Positions 26,872 to 36,043 of a DNA stretch of 64,000 nucleotides are shown here, piece after piece. Below the pieces are notes generated by a model. The model was not told where the DNA came from. It made no database searches and worked only from the letters and a program-made list of their open reading frames with translations. A program made the translations under genes and the position numbers. This DNA comes from Winogradskyella aurantiaca. GTDB taxonomy: Bacteria; Bacteroidota; Bacteroidia; Flavobacteriales; Flavobacteriaceae. Location: assembly GCF_003362725.1 (NCBI RefSeq), contig NZ_QKTV01000001.1, forward strand, positions 744,001 to 808,000, written 5' to 3'. The stretch's first letter is position 1; every line of letters starts with the position of its first letter.

Positions 26872-28050
26872 GTGAATACAGGTAATATTTCAGTCGACGA
26901 TCGTTCAATGCTTTCCAATCTTAGATACATTTTTGTGGTTAACACCGTCGGTCCTTTTGGCGGCGCAGAGCGCCAGGCATTAATTTTGGCCGATTACTTG
27001 AAAACTAATGTTTCGAGACATGTAAAATTTCTTGCTTTAGAAGATGGGCAAGAATTTAGGCAAAAACTGGAAAGTAAGGGGATTGAGATTATTGTGTTTC
27101 CATTTAAACATCATTCAGGCAAATTAAAAAAGGTGTTTAATTATTACCGATTAATTAAGTTGCTTAAGAAAGAAAAGCCAGATGTACTTATTCCTTATGT
27201 GGCGGAATCCAACAAGGTCGTAGCTCAAATTTGGAGTTTTTCTGGAGCACGGTTTGCTTTTTGGAATCAACGGGAGGAAGGAAGAAACCTTTATGGCACT
27301 TCACATGAGAAGAACCTTATCAATAAAGTGCCATCTATTGTGTCCAATTCATTTGAGGGTAAAAACGCTTTAATTAAAGCCTATGGCTTAACAGAGGGGA
27401 GAATAACAGTTATAAACAATGGTGTTATTCCATACATGGGTGATATTCAGAAAATTGATTGGCATAAAAAACTAGGTGTTGACCCTGGTCGACCATTAGT
27501 TGCAATGATAGCCAATATTACAGAGCGAAAAGATCACGATACCTTAATAAGAGCCTGGTCAGAGGTGATTAGGTCATGTCGTCAAGCTGAGGAACAGTTG
27601 CCTTTTTTGATACTCGCTGGTCGCAAAGCGCGAACTTATGATCAACTCCGCCTTTTAGCTTTTGATCTTAAATTATCGGATCATATAGCTTTTACGGGTT
27701 CATTAAAAAATGTTCAAGAGCTTATAGAGGCTATGGATTTTTGTGTTTTTAGTTCAAATTTAGAGGGTTGTCCAAATGGTGTTCTGGAATGTATGGAAAG
27801 AGGAAAAACAGTAGTTGGTACTCATATTTCTGGTATGGAACAAGCCCTAGGACTTAAATACAAAAAACACGTTTTAGTCCCTCCAAATGACTATAAAACA
27901 TTTTCAGATAAAGTACTGGGTATTTTAAGAGATCCGAAATTAAAGCAAGACATCGGAGATTATAACAAAAAACGAATTTCAAGCGAGTTTTCAGTTCAAA
28001 AAATGGCCGATACTCACCTTAAATTGGTTGAGAAAGGATTAAGGCAATGA
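26872..28050 (+). CDS. Glycosyltransferase, GT4-like
   Basis: A 392-residue GT-B transferase. The N-terminal VVNTVGPFGGAERQALILA is the acceptor-domain loop of GT4 enzymes; the C-terminal half has MIANITERKDHDTLIRAW, LILAGRKAR and the nucleotide-sugar signature NLEGCPNGVLECMERG (E-x7-E). The start is GTG 26872 or the in-frame ATG at 26908; the protein is convincing from either. A 152-base gap precedes it, the longest within the front part of the locus, without a convincing promoter. It overlaps the next gene by four bases. Sugar and linkage cannot be predicted. Confidence 0.88.
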   Translation: MNTGNISVDDRSMLSNLRYIFVVNTVGPFGGAERQALILADYLKTNVSRHVKFLALEDGQEFRQKLESKGIEIIVFPFKHHSGKLKKVFNYYRLIKLLKKEKPDVLIPYVAESNKVVAQIWSFSGARFAFWNQREEGRNLYGTSHEKNLINKVPSIVSNSFEGKNALIKAYGLTEGRITVINNGVIPYMGDIQKIDWHKKLGVDPGRPLVAMIANITERKDHDTLIRAWSEVIRSCRQAEEQLPFLILAGRKARTYDQLRLLAFDLKLSDHIAFTGSLKNVQELIEAMDFCVFSSNLEGCPNGVLECMERGKTVVGTHISGMEQALGLKYKKHVLVPPNDYKTFSDKVLGILRDPKLKQDIGDYNKKRISSEFSVQKMADTHLKLVEKGLRQ

Positions 28051-29342
28051 GAATCTTGTTTTGCGCCTATGATACCCCTGGGTTAGTCGCTTCAGGTCCA
28101 AATGCTTGGATCCAAAGACTTATTCCTGATCTCAGGGTAATACATGGGATGGATGTTGAAGTCTTATTTGTATATAAGGAATCTCTAGAGACCTGTCCAA
28201 CAATTAATTTTTTTAAGGCGAATAACTTACCATATCATTTAATTTCAAGAACTAAATTCCCTTTTATTGAGGATCAGCTAAAATTATTATTGCAAGTTGT
28301 CAAAGCGAAATCCTTTGACATGTTAGTCGCTAATCTCGTAATTCCAGCGCTATATAGTGCCAGATATTTAAATAAAAGTAACATTCCAGTAGTTGGAGTT
28401 TTACACTCACATGATCAGTTCTATGATTCGGTAATATATAATTTCGGTGATCGATCAAGTAAAGGACGGCTTACAGAATTTGTTGCCGTGTCTGACTATA
28501 TTAAAAAAAAATATTTCAACCCTAAATCAAATCTACAATGCTCGGTTATTCCTTGTGGAACAAGACTACCTCAAATAGAATTTAACAAGGAATTAGATTC
28601 GAGCCTGAAAATTGTATATGCTGGAAGACTGGTTAAGGAGGCAAAACAGATAGAACGTTTGGTTGAAAGGTTTATTAAAACATCGCAAGCCGACCCAAGA
28701 TTGGAATTTACTATATATGGTTCTGGAGAGGAAAAAGATAAAGTTGTATCTCGTATTTCCGATGAAAAAGGTCATAAAGTTACTTATGGTGGTGTGATAC
28801 CCCCAGAAAAAATACTTTCGGAAGTATCAAAGCACCACGTGTTTACTTTGATGAGCGATTATGAAGGAATGCCAATTGCTTTAATGGAAGCAATGGCCTG
28901 TGGATTAGTCCCGGTATGTTATGTTGGACAAGGGGGAATTCATGAAATTATTGATGAAGGTAAAAATGGATTTGTACTAAATTCTTTGGAGGATGATTAT
29001 CTAGGTTGTTTACAAAAATTGATTAACAATCCCGATATATATTCTCAATTGAGCAAAAATGCACGGATTAAAATTATAGATGAATTCAGCAGTGAGGTCA
29101 CTAGCAGTAAATGGGCTAAATTGTTATGGTCATATGCAACAAATTCAACGGCTTATCTTCGGATTCCTTGGTTTATAAATCTACCTAAGGAACGACTCTA
29201 TTATGGGGATGCACGTAAACCTTCAATTTATTCAAGATTTAAAATAAGTTTTGAGTCTAATTGGTTGAAATTACGTTTATTTGTGCGCCCAAGGGCACGT
29301 TTAAGAACTGTATTTCAATTGATAAAAAGAAACAACAAATGA
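28047..29342 (+). CDS. Glycosyltransferase, GT4-like
   Basis: A 431-residue GT-B enzyme starting in an ATGA overlap with the preceding transferase. The N-terminal part contains GVLHSHDQFYDSV, the middle YAGRLVKEAKQIERLVERF, and the donor-site signature is SDYEGMPIALMEAMACGLV near residue 270. A basic C-terminal extension of about 60 residues after the GT fold (LRLFVRPRARLRTVFQLIK) may bind the membrane. It is followed by wecB in another ATGA overlap, so these genes are translationally coupled. Confidence 0.88.
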   Translation: MRILFCAYDTPGLVASGPNAWIQRLIPDLRVIHGMDVEVLFVYKESLETCPTINFFKANNLPYHLISRTKFPFIEDQLKLLLQVVKAKSFDMLVANLVIPALYSARYLNKSNIPVVGVLHSHDQFYDSVIYNFGDRSSKGRLTEFVAVSDYIKKKYFNPKSNLQCSVIPCGTRLPQIEFNKELDSSLKIVYAGRLVKEAKQIERLVERFIKTSQADPRLEFTIYGSGEEKDKVVSRISDEKGHKVTYGGVIPPEKILSEVSKHHVFTLMSDYEGMPIALMEAMACGLVPVCYVGQGGIHEIIDEGKNGFVLNSLEDDYLGCLQKLINNPDIYSQLSKNARIKIIDEFSSEVTSSKWAKLLWSYATNSTAYLRIPWFINLPKERLYYGDARKPSIYSRFKISFESNWLKLRLFVRPRARLRTVFQLIKRNNK

Positions 29343-30460
29343 AGAATGTTTTGTTTGTTTTTGGCACAAGGCCTGAGGCTATTAAAATGGCGCCTGTCAT
29401 TCATGAGTTAAAGGAATATCCAGAATTATTTAATGTCACCGTTTGTTTAACAGGACAGCACAAAGAAATGTTGTTTCAGGTGCTTGATTTTTTTGACTTA
29501 TCCTACGATTACAATCTGGATATCATGAAAGCGAATCAGTCTTTAAATTCCATTACAGCCTCTGTTATTAATGAGTTGAAGCCTGTTTTAGAGAAAACTC
29601 AACCACATGTGGTTTTAGTCCACGGTGACACAACGACCACGCTTGCTGCTAGTTTAGCTTCATTTTATTTTGGAGCAAAAATCGGACATGTGGAGGCAGG
29701 GCTTAGAACGTATAATAAATGGTCGCCATTCCCTGAGGAAATGAATAGGCAACTTACCGATAAATTGACGGATTTTCACTTTGCACCAACAACAACCTCT
29801 GCTGAAAATTTGATTCAAGAAGGAACTTCTTCTTCATCTATTTTCATTACAGGGAATACTGTTATAGATGCTTTGCTCATGGGGGTTAAAAAACTTAAAA
29901 TGGAAGGTTACTCGGGTGATGATATTTTAAGAGGTGTTAATAGAGATAAGAAAATAATTCTCGTAACAGGTCATAGACGCGAAAACCACGGGGATGGATT
30001 TATGTCCATTTGCGATGCAATCTTGGAAATAAGTAGGCGAAAAGATGTGCATGTAGTGTATCCGGTACACTTAAATCCCAACGTAAAAGATGTTGTCTAT
30101 GAAAGATTATCTAATCAACCTAATATTTCCTTGATTGAACCATTAGATTACAAGGAATTTATATGGCTAATGAATAAGGCGCATATCATATTGACGGATA
30201 GCGGTGGTGTTCAAGAGGAAGCGCCTAGCTTAGGCAAGCCGGTACTAGTAATGAGAGATACGACAGAACGACCAGAAGCAGTAGAGGCAGGGACAGTGAT
30301 TCTTGTAGGTACAGACAGAAAAAAGATTGTATCAGAGTTGAGTATGTTATTGGATAATGACTCTAAATATTTGTCAATGAGCAATAAGCATAATCCATAT
30401 GGTGATGGTAAGGCTTCTGAAAAAATTATTAAGGAATTAAAAATACAATTTGGTATATGA
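29339..30460 (+). CDS. wecB: UDP-N-acetylglucosamine 2-epimerase (non-hydrolysing)
   Basis: Interconverts UDP-GlcNAc and UDP-ManNAc. The 373-residue protein carries the family marks FGTRPEAIKMAPVI at the very start, VHGDTTTTLAAS, HVEAGLRT, VTGHRRENHG and DSGGVQEEAPSLGKPVLVMR. An open frame extends 26 codons upstream inside the preceding gene, but the ATG at 29339, overlapping that gene's TGA, is the clear start. wecC follows in a further four-base overlap; the pair makes UDP-ManNAcA from UDP-GlcNAc. Confidence 0.97.
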   Translation: MKNVLFVFGTRPEAIKMAPVIHELKEYPELFNVTVCLTGQHKEMLFQVLDFFDLSYDYNLDIMKANQSLNSITASVINELKPVLEKTQPHVVLVHGDTTTTLAASLASFYFGAKIGHVEAGLRTYNKWSPFPEEMNRQLTDKLTDFHFAPTTTSAENLIQEGTSSSSIFITGNTVIDALLMGVKKLKMEGYSGDDILRGVNRDKKIILVTGHRRENHGDGFMSICDAILEISRRKDVHVVYPVHLNPNVKDVVYERLSNQPNISLIEPLDYKEFIWLMNKAHIILTDSGGVQEEAPSLGKPVLVMRDTTERPEAVEAGTVILVGTDRKKIVSELSMLLDNDSKYLSMSNKHNPYGDGKASEKIIKELKIQFGI

Positions 30461-31665
30461 TAGTAAGTGTAGTGGGTTTAGGATATATTGGGTTGCCTAC
30501 AGCAGCCTTATTAGCTTCAAATAATATTCAAGTCTTTGGAATGGATGTTAATGAAAAGGTTGTTGATACTATTAATAAAGGGCAAATACATATTGTTGAG
30601 ACCGATCTTTTACAGCATGTTCAAACATCAGTAGCGAATAAGTTATTAGAGGCTAATACGTTCATAAAGATGGCAGATGTTTATTTGGTGGTAGTTCCCA
30701 CTCCATTTGTCAATAATTTTGAACCCGACATTTCATTTGTACAAAATGCTGTGGAAGCTATAATTCCGCTTCTAAAAGAAGACGATTTAGTTATTATTGA
30801 ATCTACTTCACCCGTAGGGACCACTGATAAAATGTTACAGCTAATTCTTGAGAGCAGACCAGAACTTAATGGGAGTATTAAAATGGCCTATTGTCCTGAA
30901 AGGGTTCTTCCAGGAAATATTATGGAAGAATTGGTGAATAATGATCGTGTAATAGGTGGTGTAGATAATACTTCAACTGAAAGGGCCATGTCGTTTTATT
31001 CCAAATTTGTTAAGGGTGAATTGTTTGGTACTAATGCCCGAACGGCTGAAATGTGTAAGTTAGTAGAAAATGCATCAAGAGATTCTCAGATTGCTTTTGC
31101 CAATGAATTATCTATTATTTGTGACAAAGCGAACATTAATGTTTGGGAACTTATCCGTTTAGCTAACAAGCATCCAAGAGTTAATATATTAAATCCAGGT
31201 TGTGGGGTTGGAGGCCACTGTATTGCGGTAGATCCTTATTTTATAGTTTCTGAGTTTCCTTTTGAATCTCAAATAATCGCCAAAGCAAGAGAGGTGAATA
31301 ATTACAAGGCGTTTTGGGTAGCTGAAAAAATACAAAACGCAATTCTTCAGTATAGAATTGACAATGGTATAAAACCCAAAGTGGCCTTGATGGGCTTGGC
31401 TTTTAAGCCTAATATCGATGACTTGCGAGAATCACCAGCTAAATATGTAGCTCAGAAAATATTACAGAACACAAATAATGAGGATGAGATCTACTTTGTG
31501 GAACCGAATATTACCTCTCATTCAGTGTTTAAGCTTACGCCCTACCAGCAGGCTTTTGATAAAGCAGATATTGTAGCCTATTTGGTGGCTCATAACGAAT
31601 TCAGAAACTTAGAAAATAATACAACTACAAAAGTTGTTCTAGATTTTTGCGGCGTTTCTCAATAG
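30457..31665 (+). CDS. wecC: UDP-N-acetyl-D-mannosaminuronate dehydrogenase
   Basis: Oxidises UDP-ManNAc to UDP-ManNAcA with NAD. In 402 residues there is the cofactor loop VVGLGYIGLPTAALLA, STSPVGTTDKM, the CPERVLPGNIMEEL segment typical of WecC rather than UDP-glucose dehydrogenase, the catalytic cysteine in NPGCGVGGHCIAVDPYF (around residue 250), and GLAFKPNIDDLRESPA in the C-terminal domain. It directly follows wecB, which makes its substrate. The gene adds a second acidic sugar to the repertoire of the locus. Confidence 0.95.
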   Translation: MIVSVVGLGYIGLPTAALLASNNIQVFGMDVNEKVVDTINKGQIHIVETDLLQHVQTSVANKLLEANTFIKMADVYLVVVPTPFVNNFEPDISFVQNAVEAIIPLLKEDDLVIIESTSPVGTTDKMLQLILESRPELNGSIKMAYCPERVLPGNIMEELVNNDRVIGGVDNTSTERAMSFYSKFVKGELFGTNARTAEMCKLVENASRDSQIAFANELSIICDKANINVWELIRLANKHPRVNILNPGCGVGGHCIAVDPYFIVSEFPFESQIIAKAREVNNYKAFWVAEKIQNAILQYRIDNGIKPKVALMGLAFKPNIDDLRESPAKYVAQKILQNTNNEDEIYFVEPNITSHSVFKLTPYQQAFDKADIVAYLVAHNEFRNLENNTTTKVVLDFCGVSQ

Positions 31666-31678
31666 TAAATAGATAAAC

Positions 31679-32824
31679 TTGTCCATAACTAAAAATATAC
31701 TAATTGTTTCCCCTACAAGGATAGGCCTAACGGAAACTTTTATAAGGGCCCATATCGACCGATTAAATGGTACGATTTATTATTTGTATGGCTGGGATTT
31801 AGATTTTAAAAATGAGGCAGGGCAAAGTCTTCTGGAAGTGTATAAACCGAAACTTGGAATTACTGATAGGCTTAAAAAAATATTGCCACATCATCTTTAT
31901 TTCAAAATCGATCTTAAAAACAAGGCAAAGCTTACAAAGGAGGCCTTAATTGAACGTTATATTCGAGACAATAATATAAGTACTGTGTTGGCAGAATACG
32001 GAACTGCGGGTAGTTTTATTGCTCCAATTTGTGTGAAGTTGCAGATTCCCTTAATTGTTCATTTTCACGGTATTGATGCTTCAAGTTTCCGAACCATCGA
32101 GAGATTCAAACAGGGTTATAAATACATGTTTGAAAACGCATACAAAATAATAGCGGTTTCTAGGGCAATGTCTTTGGCTTTACAGGACATAGGATGTCCT
32201 GATTATAAGATTGTTTTAAATACATATGGTCCTCATCCAGACTATACTGAGGTAGCTGTTGATTATGAATCAGATTATTTAATTTCTGTTGGACGACACA
32301 CCTATAAAAAAGCGCCTTACCTAACTATTTTGGCATTTAAGAAGGTCTTGGAAAAATTACCAAACCTAAAATTAAAAATGATTGGTGATGGCGAATTGTT
32401 TGATGTTAGTCAAAACTTGGTGAAGAGTTTAGGTTTGGAAGATAGTGTTCTTTTGTTAGGAAGCTTGGAAAGAAAGTATATTATTGAGCACTTGCGCACA
32501 GCATTTCTTTTTGTTCAACATTCTTTAGTGGCGCATAATGGTGATAGCGAAGGTACCCCAGTTGGTATAATTGAAGCTATGGCAGCAGGATTGCCGGTTG
32601 TTTCCACTTTTCATGCTGGAATTCCTGACGTTGTTGAGCATGAAGAAACTGGATTATTAGTTAAGGAAAATGATATTGATGCAATGGCAGATGCCATGAT
32701 TAAAATGGCAAATGACAGAGCTTTGGTTAAAGAGTTCGGATTTAAAGGAAAAGAAAAAATTACTTCTAAATATACTATGGAGAACCATTTAGCAACCATA
32801 AATGATATAATTAGTGAACTCTAA
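31679..32824 (+). CDS. Glycosyltransferase, GT4-like
   Basis: A 381-residue GT-B enzyme. The sequence begins with SPTRIGLTETFIRAHIDRL, has IPLIVHFHGIDAS in the acceptor half and, in the donor half, SVGRHTYKKAPYLTILAFKKV and the signature GDSEGTPVGIIEAMAAGLPVV near residue 285. The start is TTG. The last 11 bases overlap the next gene. The general similarity is to WcaL/AmsK-type transferases of exopolysaccharide loci; the specificity is unknown. Confidence 0.88.
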   Translation: MSITKNILIVSPTRIGLTETFIRAHIDRLNGTIYYLYGWDLDFKNEAGQSLLEVYKPKLGITDRLKKILPHHLYFKIDLKNKAKLTKEALIERYIRDNNISTVLAEYGTAGSFIAPICVKLQIPLIVHFHGIDASSFRTIERFKQGYKYMFENAYKIIAVSRAMSLALQDIGCPDYKIVLNTYGPHPDYTEVAVDYESDYLISVGRHTYKKAPYLTILAFKKVLEKLPNLKLKMIGDGELFDVSQNLVKSLGLEDSVLLLGSLERKYIIEHLRTAFLFVQHSLVAHNGDSEGTPVGIIEAMAAGLPVVSTFHAGIPDVVEHEETGLLVKENDIDAMADAMIKMANDRALVKEFGFKGKEKITSKYTMENHLATINDIISEL

Positions 32825-33827
32825 TCAAAAATTTGAAGTTTCTATTGTTATTCCGGTATACAACGCCGAACCTTTTTTAAGAAAGGCGGTTGAGAGTGCG
32901 GAGTCTCATGATGTTGTTAAAGAAATAATTCTTGTAGAGGATAAATCTCCAGATGAATCATGGAAACTGTGTTTGCAATTAGCTAAGGAGTATAGTAAAG
33001 TAAAAGCTTTTCAACATCCAGATAATGAGAATCATGGATGCGGTGCCACGAGAAATTATGGGTTATCATTAGCTAAATGTGATTATATCACATTCGCAGA
33101 TGCGGATAATTATTTACTTCCAAATAGGTACGAAAAGGACAAAGTAATATTTGAGAAGCATCCAGAGGCGGATGGGGTCTACAACTGTATGGGTATTCAT
33201 TATTATAGCGATCAATCTAAGGAGATCTTTTTAAATACAGTGAATCAAGAAGTGTTGACTTTCTCGGATGTTGTGAAACCATCAGAAGTACCTTTAGTAT
33301 TTATTTCTGAGCATCCAAGAAAAGTTGAAGGCTCATGGGGGATAGACGGTTTAACAATAAAAAAAGAAGTATTTAATAAATCTGGAATTTTTAATACAGC
33401 ATTAAAATTGCAGCAAGATGTGGATCTTTTTATTAAGATGAGTCTTACGGCTAATTTTTTTCCAGGTGAGTTAAACGAAGCAACTTGTATTCGTGGGGTA
33501 CATGATCAACAACGATCAACTAGTGTACAGGACATGGACAAGTTTCGCCTAGAGCGTTGGAAAAGTGTCATGAGTTGGTTGAGAAAAAATCGAGATATTG
33601 ATAAAATTACGAAGGATCTTTTTGAGCAAAAATATTTATATTTTCAGGTCTTAAGTCTTAAAGGCTTAAAGCCCAAAATGCTGGTGTTGACTTCGATTTT
33701 TAAATATCCTGAGGGATTAAAAAAACGCTATGGTCTGTTTGATTTGAATTTTTTTAATGCCTTTGGGAGAAATGCTATTACCAATAGATTGATTTCAATA
33801 AAGAACAAAATTCTTAGCAATTCATAA
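32814..33827 (+). CDS. Glycosyltransferase family 2
   Basis: A GT-A transferase of 337 residues. EVSIVIPVYNAEPFLRKAVES opens the nucleotide-binding fold, LVEDKSPDESW follows, and the metal-binding DxD region is FADADNYLL near residue 100. Substrate-loop residues include GSWGIDGLTIKKEVF and LQQDVDLFIKMS. The start is GTG inside the preceding gene. A 43-base gap without obvious signals separates it from the next gene. The donor and acceptor are not predictable. Confidence 0.88.
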   Translation: MNSNQKFEVSIVIPVYNAEPFLRKAVESAESHDVVKEIILVEDKSPDESWKLCLQLAKEYSKVKAFQHPDNENHGCGATRNYGLSLAKCDYITFADADNYLLPNRYEKDKVIFEKHPEADGVYNCMGIHYYSDQSKEIFLNTVNQEVLTFSDVVKPSEVPLVFISEHPRKVEGSWGIDGLTIKKEVFNKSGIFNTALKLQQDVDLFIKMSLTANFFPGELNEATCIRGVHDQQRSTSVQDMDKFRLERWKSVMSWLRKNRDIDKITKDLFEQKYLYFQVLSLKGLKPKMLVLTSIFKYPEGLKKRYGLFDLNFFNAFGRNAITNRLISIKNKILSNS

Positions 33828-33870
33828 TCTGAAATAAATTTAATATTACAATATAAATTAGTCCTATCTA

Positions 33871-34935
33871 ATGAAAATACATTTAATATCCGGTGGTTGT
33901 GGTTTTGTTGGCCGTAATATGGTAAAACGCCTTTACAAGAATACTAATGATTACATTCTGTTCATTGATAATTTATCTGTCGGTAAACACCCTAAGACTT
34001 GGCTAGATCATGAATTGCAAAACAAGAATGGTGCTGTCGAAGTGTATGGAGAAGATCGTCGCCTCTTTTTTATTGAAGAGGATTTTAGAGTTACCTTGAA
34101 AAATTTGGTACATCAGCCAAACTATATAAAGGAACAGCTCAATTTAAATCTCACAAAGTTTTCCAACGTATATCACTTTGCAGCGATCGTCGGGGGAAGG
34201 GCAATGATCGATGGAGATCCTATTCAAGTAGCCTTGGATTTGTCAATTGATGCGGAGTTCTTTTACTGGGTGAGTCGGCATAAACCGGATCGAGTTCTTT
34301 ACCCTAGTTCAAGTGCTGCCTATCCGATAGATTTACAAACAGAAGATAACACTATTCAATTGAAAGAGTCCGATATAGATTTTACTAGGATGGGCCAGCC
34401 TGATATGACTTATGGATGGACAAAGCTTACAGGTGAGTTTTTAGCACAAATAACTGCAAAACATTATGATGTAAGCATTACTTGCATACGACCATTCTCA
34501 GGATATGGTGAGGATCAGGATTATTCATATCCAACCCCAGCGATTGCGAGACGAGCAGTGTTCAAAGAAGAACCTTTTGAAGTGTGGGGGTCAGGTCATC
34601 AAGGTAGAGACTTTGTACACATTGATGATGTTTTGGATTGTATTGAAGTGGCTATGGACAAAATTCACGATGGTACAGCTATAAATATTGGACAAGGGAT
34701 TCTCACTAGTTTTAGGGACTTAATAAAAATATTTACAAAGTTCGCTGACTATGAACCTGAGATTAAACCACTTCTAGATAAACCTGTAGGAGTTCACAGT
34801 CGCTATTGTGATATGACCTGGGTGAGAGAGAATTTGGGATGGGAGCCAAAAATTTCTATCGAAGAGGGGATGAGACGCGTTTATGAGGCAGTTAAAAAGA
34901 GGGAGATAGCAGAAGGAAATTTAGTGATAAAATAG
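33871..34935 (+). CDS. NAD-dependent sugar epimerase/dehydratase
   Basis: A 354-residue extended short-chain dehydrogenase acting on a nucleotide sugar. SGGCGFVGRNMVKRLY is the cofactor loop, VYHFAAIVGGRAMIDGDP takes the usual NLAA position, PSSSAAYP supplies the catalytic Ser and YGWTKLTGEF the Tyr-Lys pair. GRDFVHIDDVLDCI is the standard late motif. The GGRAMIDGDP segment differs from the typical dTDP-glucose dehydratase or UDP-GlcA epimerase, so the substrate is left open; this enzyme adds a further sugar modification to those named elsewhere in the locus. Confidence 0.8.
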   Translation: MKIHLISGGCGFVGRNMVKRLYKNTNDYILFIDNLSVGKHPKTWLDHELQNKNGAVEVYGEDRRLFFIEEDFRVTLKNLVHQPNYIKEQLNLNLTKFSNVYHFAAIVGGRAMIDGDPIQVALDLSIDAEFFYWVSRHKPDRVLYPSSSAAYPIDLQTEDNTIQLKESDIDFTRMGQPDMTYGWTKLTGEFLAQITAKHYDVSITCIRPFSGYGEDQDYSYPTPAIARRAVFKEEPFEVWGSGHQGRDFVHIDDVLDCIEVAMDKIHDGTAINIGQGILTSFRDLIKIFTKFADYEPEIKPLLDKPVGVHSRYCDMTWVRENLGWEPKISIEEGMRRVYEAVKKREIAEGNLVIK

Positions 34936-34945
34936 TACATCAAAC

Positions 34946-36028
34946 ATGAAGATATTATTTGCCAATTTTGTTCTTCAGGGCAACCGATTTATGGAGGACT
35001 TGAAACTAGGTCTTGAAAAGCATGCAGAAGTTGTTTACAATTATAAAGAGTTCTGGAGATGCGAGAACGACTATGATGTTGTTCACTTGCATTGGCCTGA
35101 ATTTTTATCCTATGATGTGCAGAAATATGTTTTTAGAACGGAGCCTTTTCCTGCTGAATTATTCAATAAAATTGAGACCTGTTTAAAATATTGGAAAGAG
35201 CATTCTACCATTATTTATACGAGACACGTTCAATATCCACATAGAAGGCATGATCAAGATTTCTTGAATTTATATAAAATGGTTAGTTCTTACAGCGATA
35301 CTGTTGTTCATTTTGCCAATTATAGTATAAAGCAATTTAAGGAGTGGTATCCAGAACATAAGGACATTCACCATGTTGTTATACCGCATCAAAATTATGC
35401 TGCAATACCCAATTCATCTACTAAATCGAGCGCTCGCAAACAGCTAAAAATTGGTGATGATAAGTTTGTGATGTTAGTTTTTGGGACAGTTTTTGAGCAA
35501 GAGAAAGAATTTATAAAAAAAGCTTTTTCCTTCATCCCTACTGAAAATAAAATCCTCTTATCCCCAAGTTGGAAAGTATCCAGAAGGAAAATAGGCTACA
35601 TCCGATTGAGAGAGTGGGTGTGGAAATTGGATAGATGGTTTGCTAAGAGGAATAAAACGTTACAAATAGAAAAGGGGTTTATCAAGGAGGAGGATGCACA
35701 CTTATATATTAATTCAGCTGATTTTATGCTCATACCCAGACAAAAGGAGCTAAATTCTGGAAACATAACCCTGGCTTTCACTTTTTCAAAAGTCGTTGTT
35801 GGAAGAAATGGTGGTGATATTGGAGAATTATTAAATGAAACTGGAAATCCTACATTTATAGAAGGTTATGAATTAAGTTTAAAACAAGCAATTGAAAAAG
35901 CCGTAACATTATCAAAAACCGATCTGGGTGAAAAGAATCAAGAGCTTGCCATTGAAGAATGGGGGGTAGACACCATTTCAAAGATGTACATTGATGAAAT
36001 GAAGAAAGCTATAGAGAGAAAGAAATAA
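34946..36028 (+). CDS. Probable glycosyltransferase, GT-B type
   Basis: A 360-residue protein with GT-B features: KILFANFVLQGNRFMEDLKLGL, YDVVHLHWPEFL and STIIYTRHVQYPHRR in the first half, and VMLVFGTVFEQEKEFIKKAF starting the second Rossmann domain. The usual E-x7-E signature is degraded: the equivalent region reads RQKELNSGNITLAFTFSKVVVG. Similar proteins occur in exopolysaccharide clusters as group 1-like transferases. It sits 10 bases after the epimerase. Assignment as a transferase is likely, specificity unknown. Confidence 0.72.
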   Translation: MKILFANFVLQGNRFMEDLKLGLEKHAEVVYNYKEFWRCENDYDVVHLHWPEFLSYDVQKYVFRTEPFPAELFNKIETCLKYWKEHSTIIYTRHVQYPHRRHDQDFLNLYKMVSSYSDTVVHFANYSIKQFKEWYPEHKDIHHVVIPHQNYAAIPNSSTKSSARKQLKIGDDKFVMLVFGTVFEQEKEFIKKAFSFIPTENKILLSPSWKVSRRKIGYIRLREWVWKLDRWFAKRNKTLQIEKGFIKEEDAHLYINSADFMLIPRQKELNSGNITLAFTFSKVVVGRNGGDIGELLNETGNPTFIEGYELSLKQAIEKAVTLSKTDLGEKNQELAIEEWGVDTISKMYIDEMKKAIERKK

Positions 36029-36043
36029 CATCAATAGATTTAA

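Noticed and set aside
29261-29338. N-terminal extension of WecB by 26 residues.
   Set aside because: Homologues begin directly with the KxVLxVxGTRPEAIK strand, and the ATG at 29339 overlaps the preceding stop in the same way as neighbouring genes.
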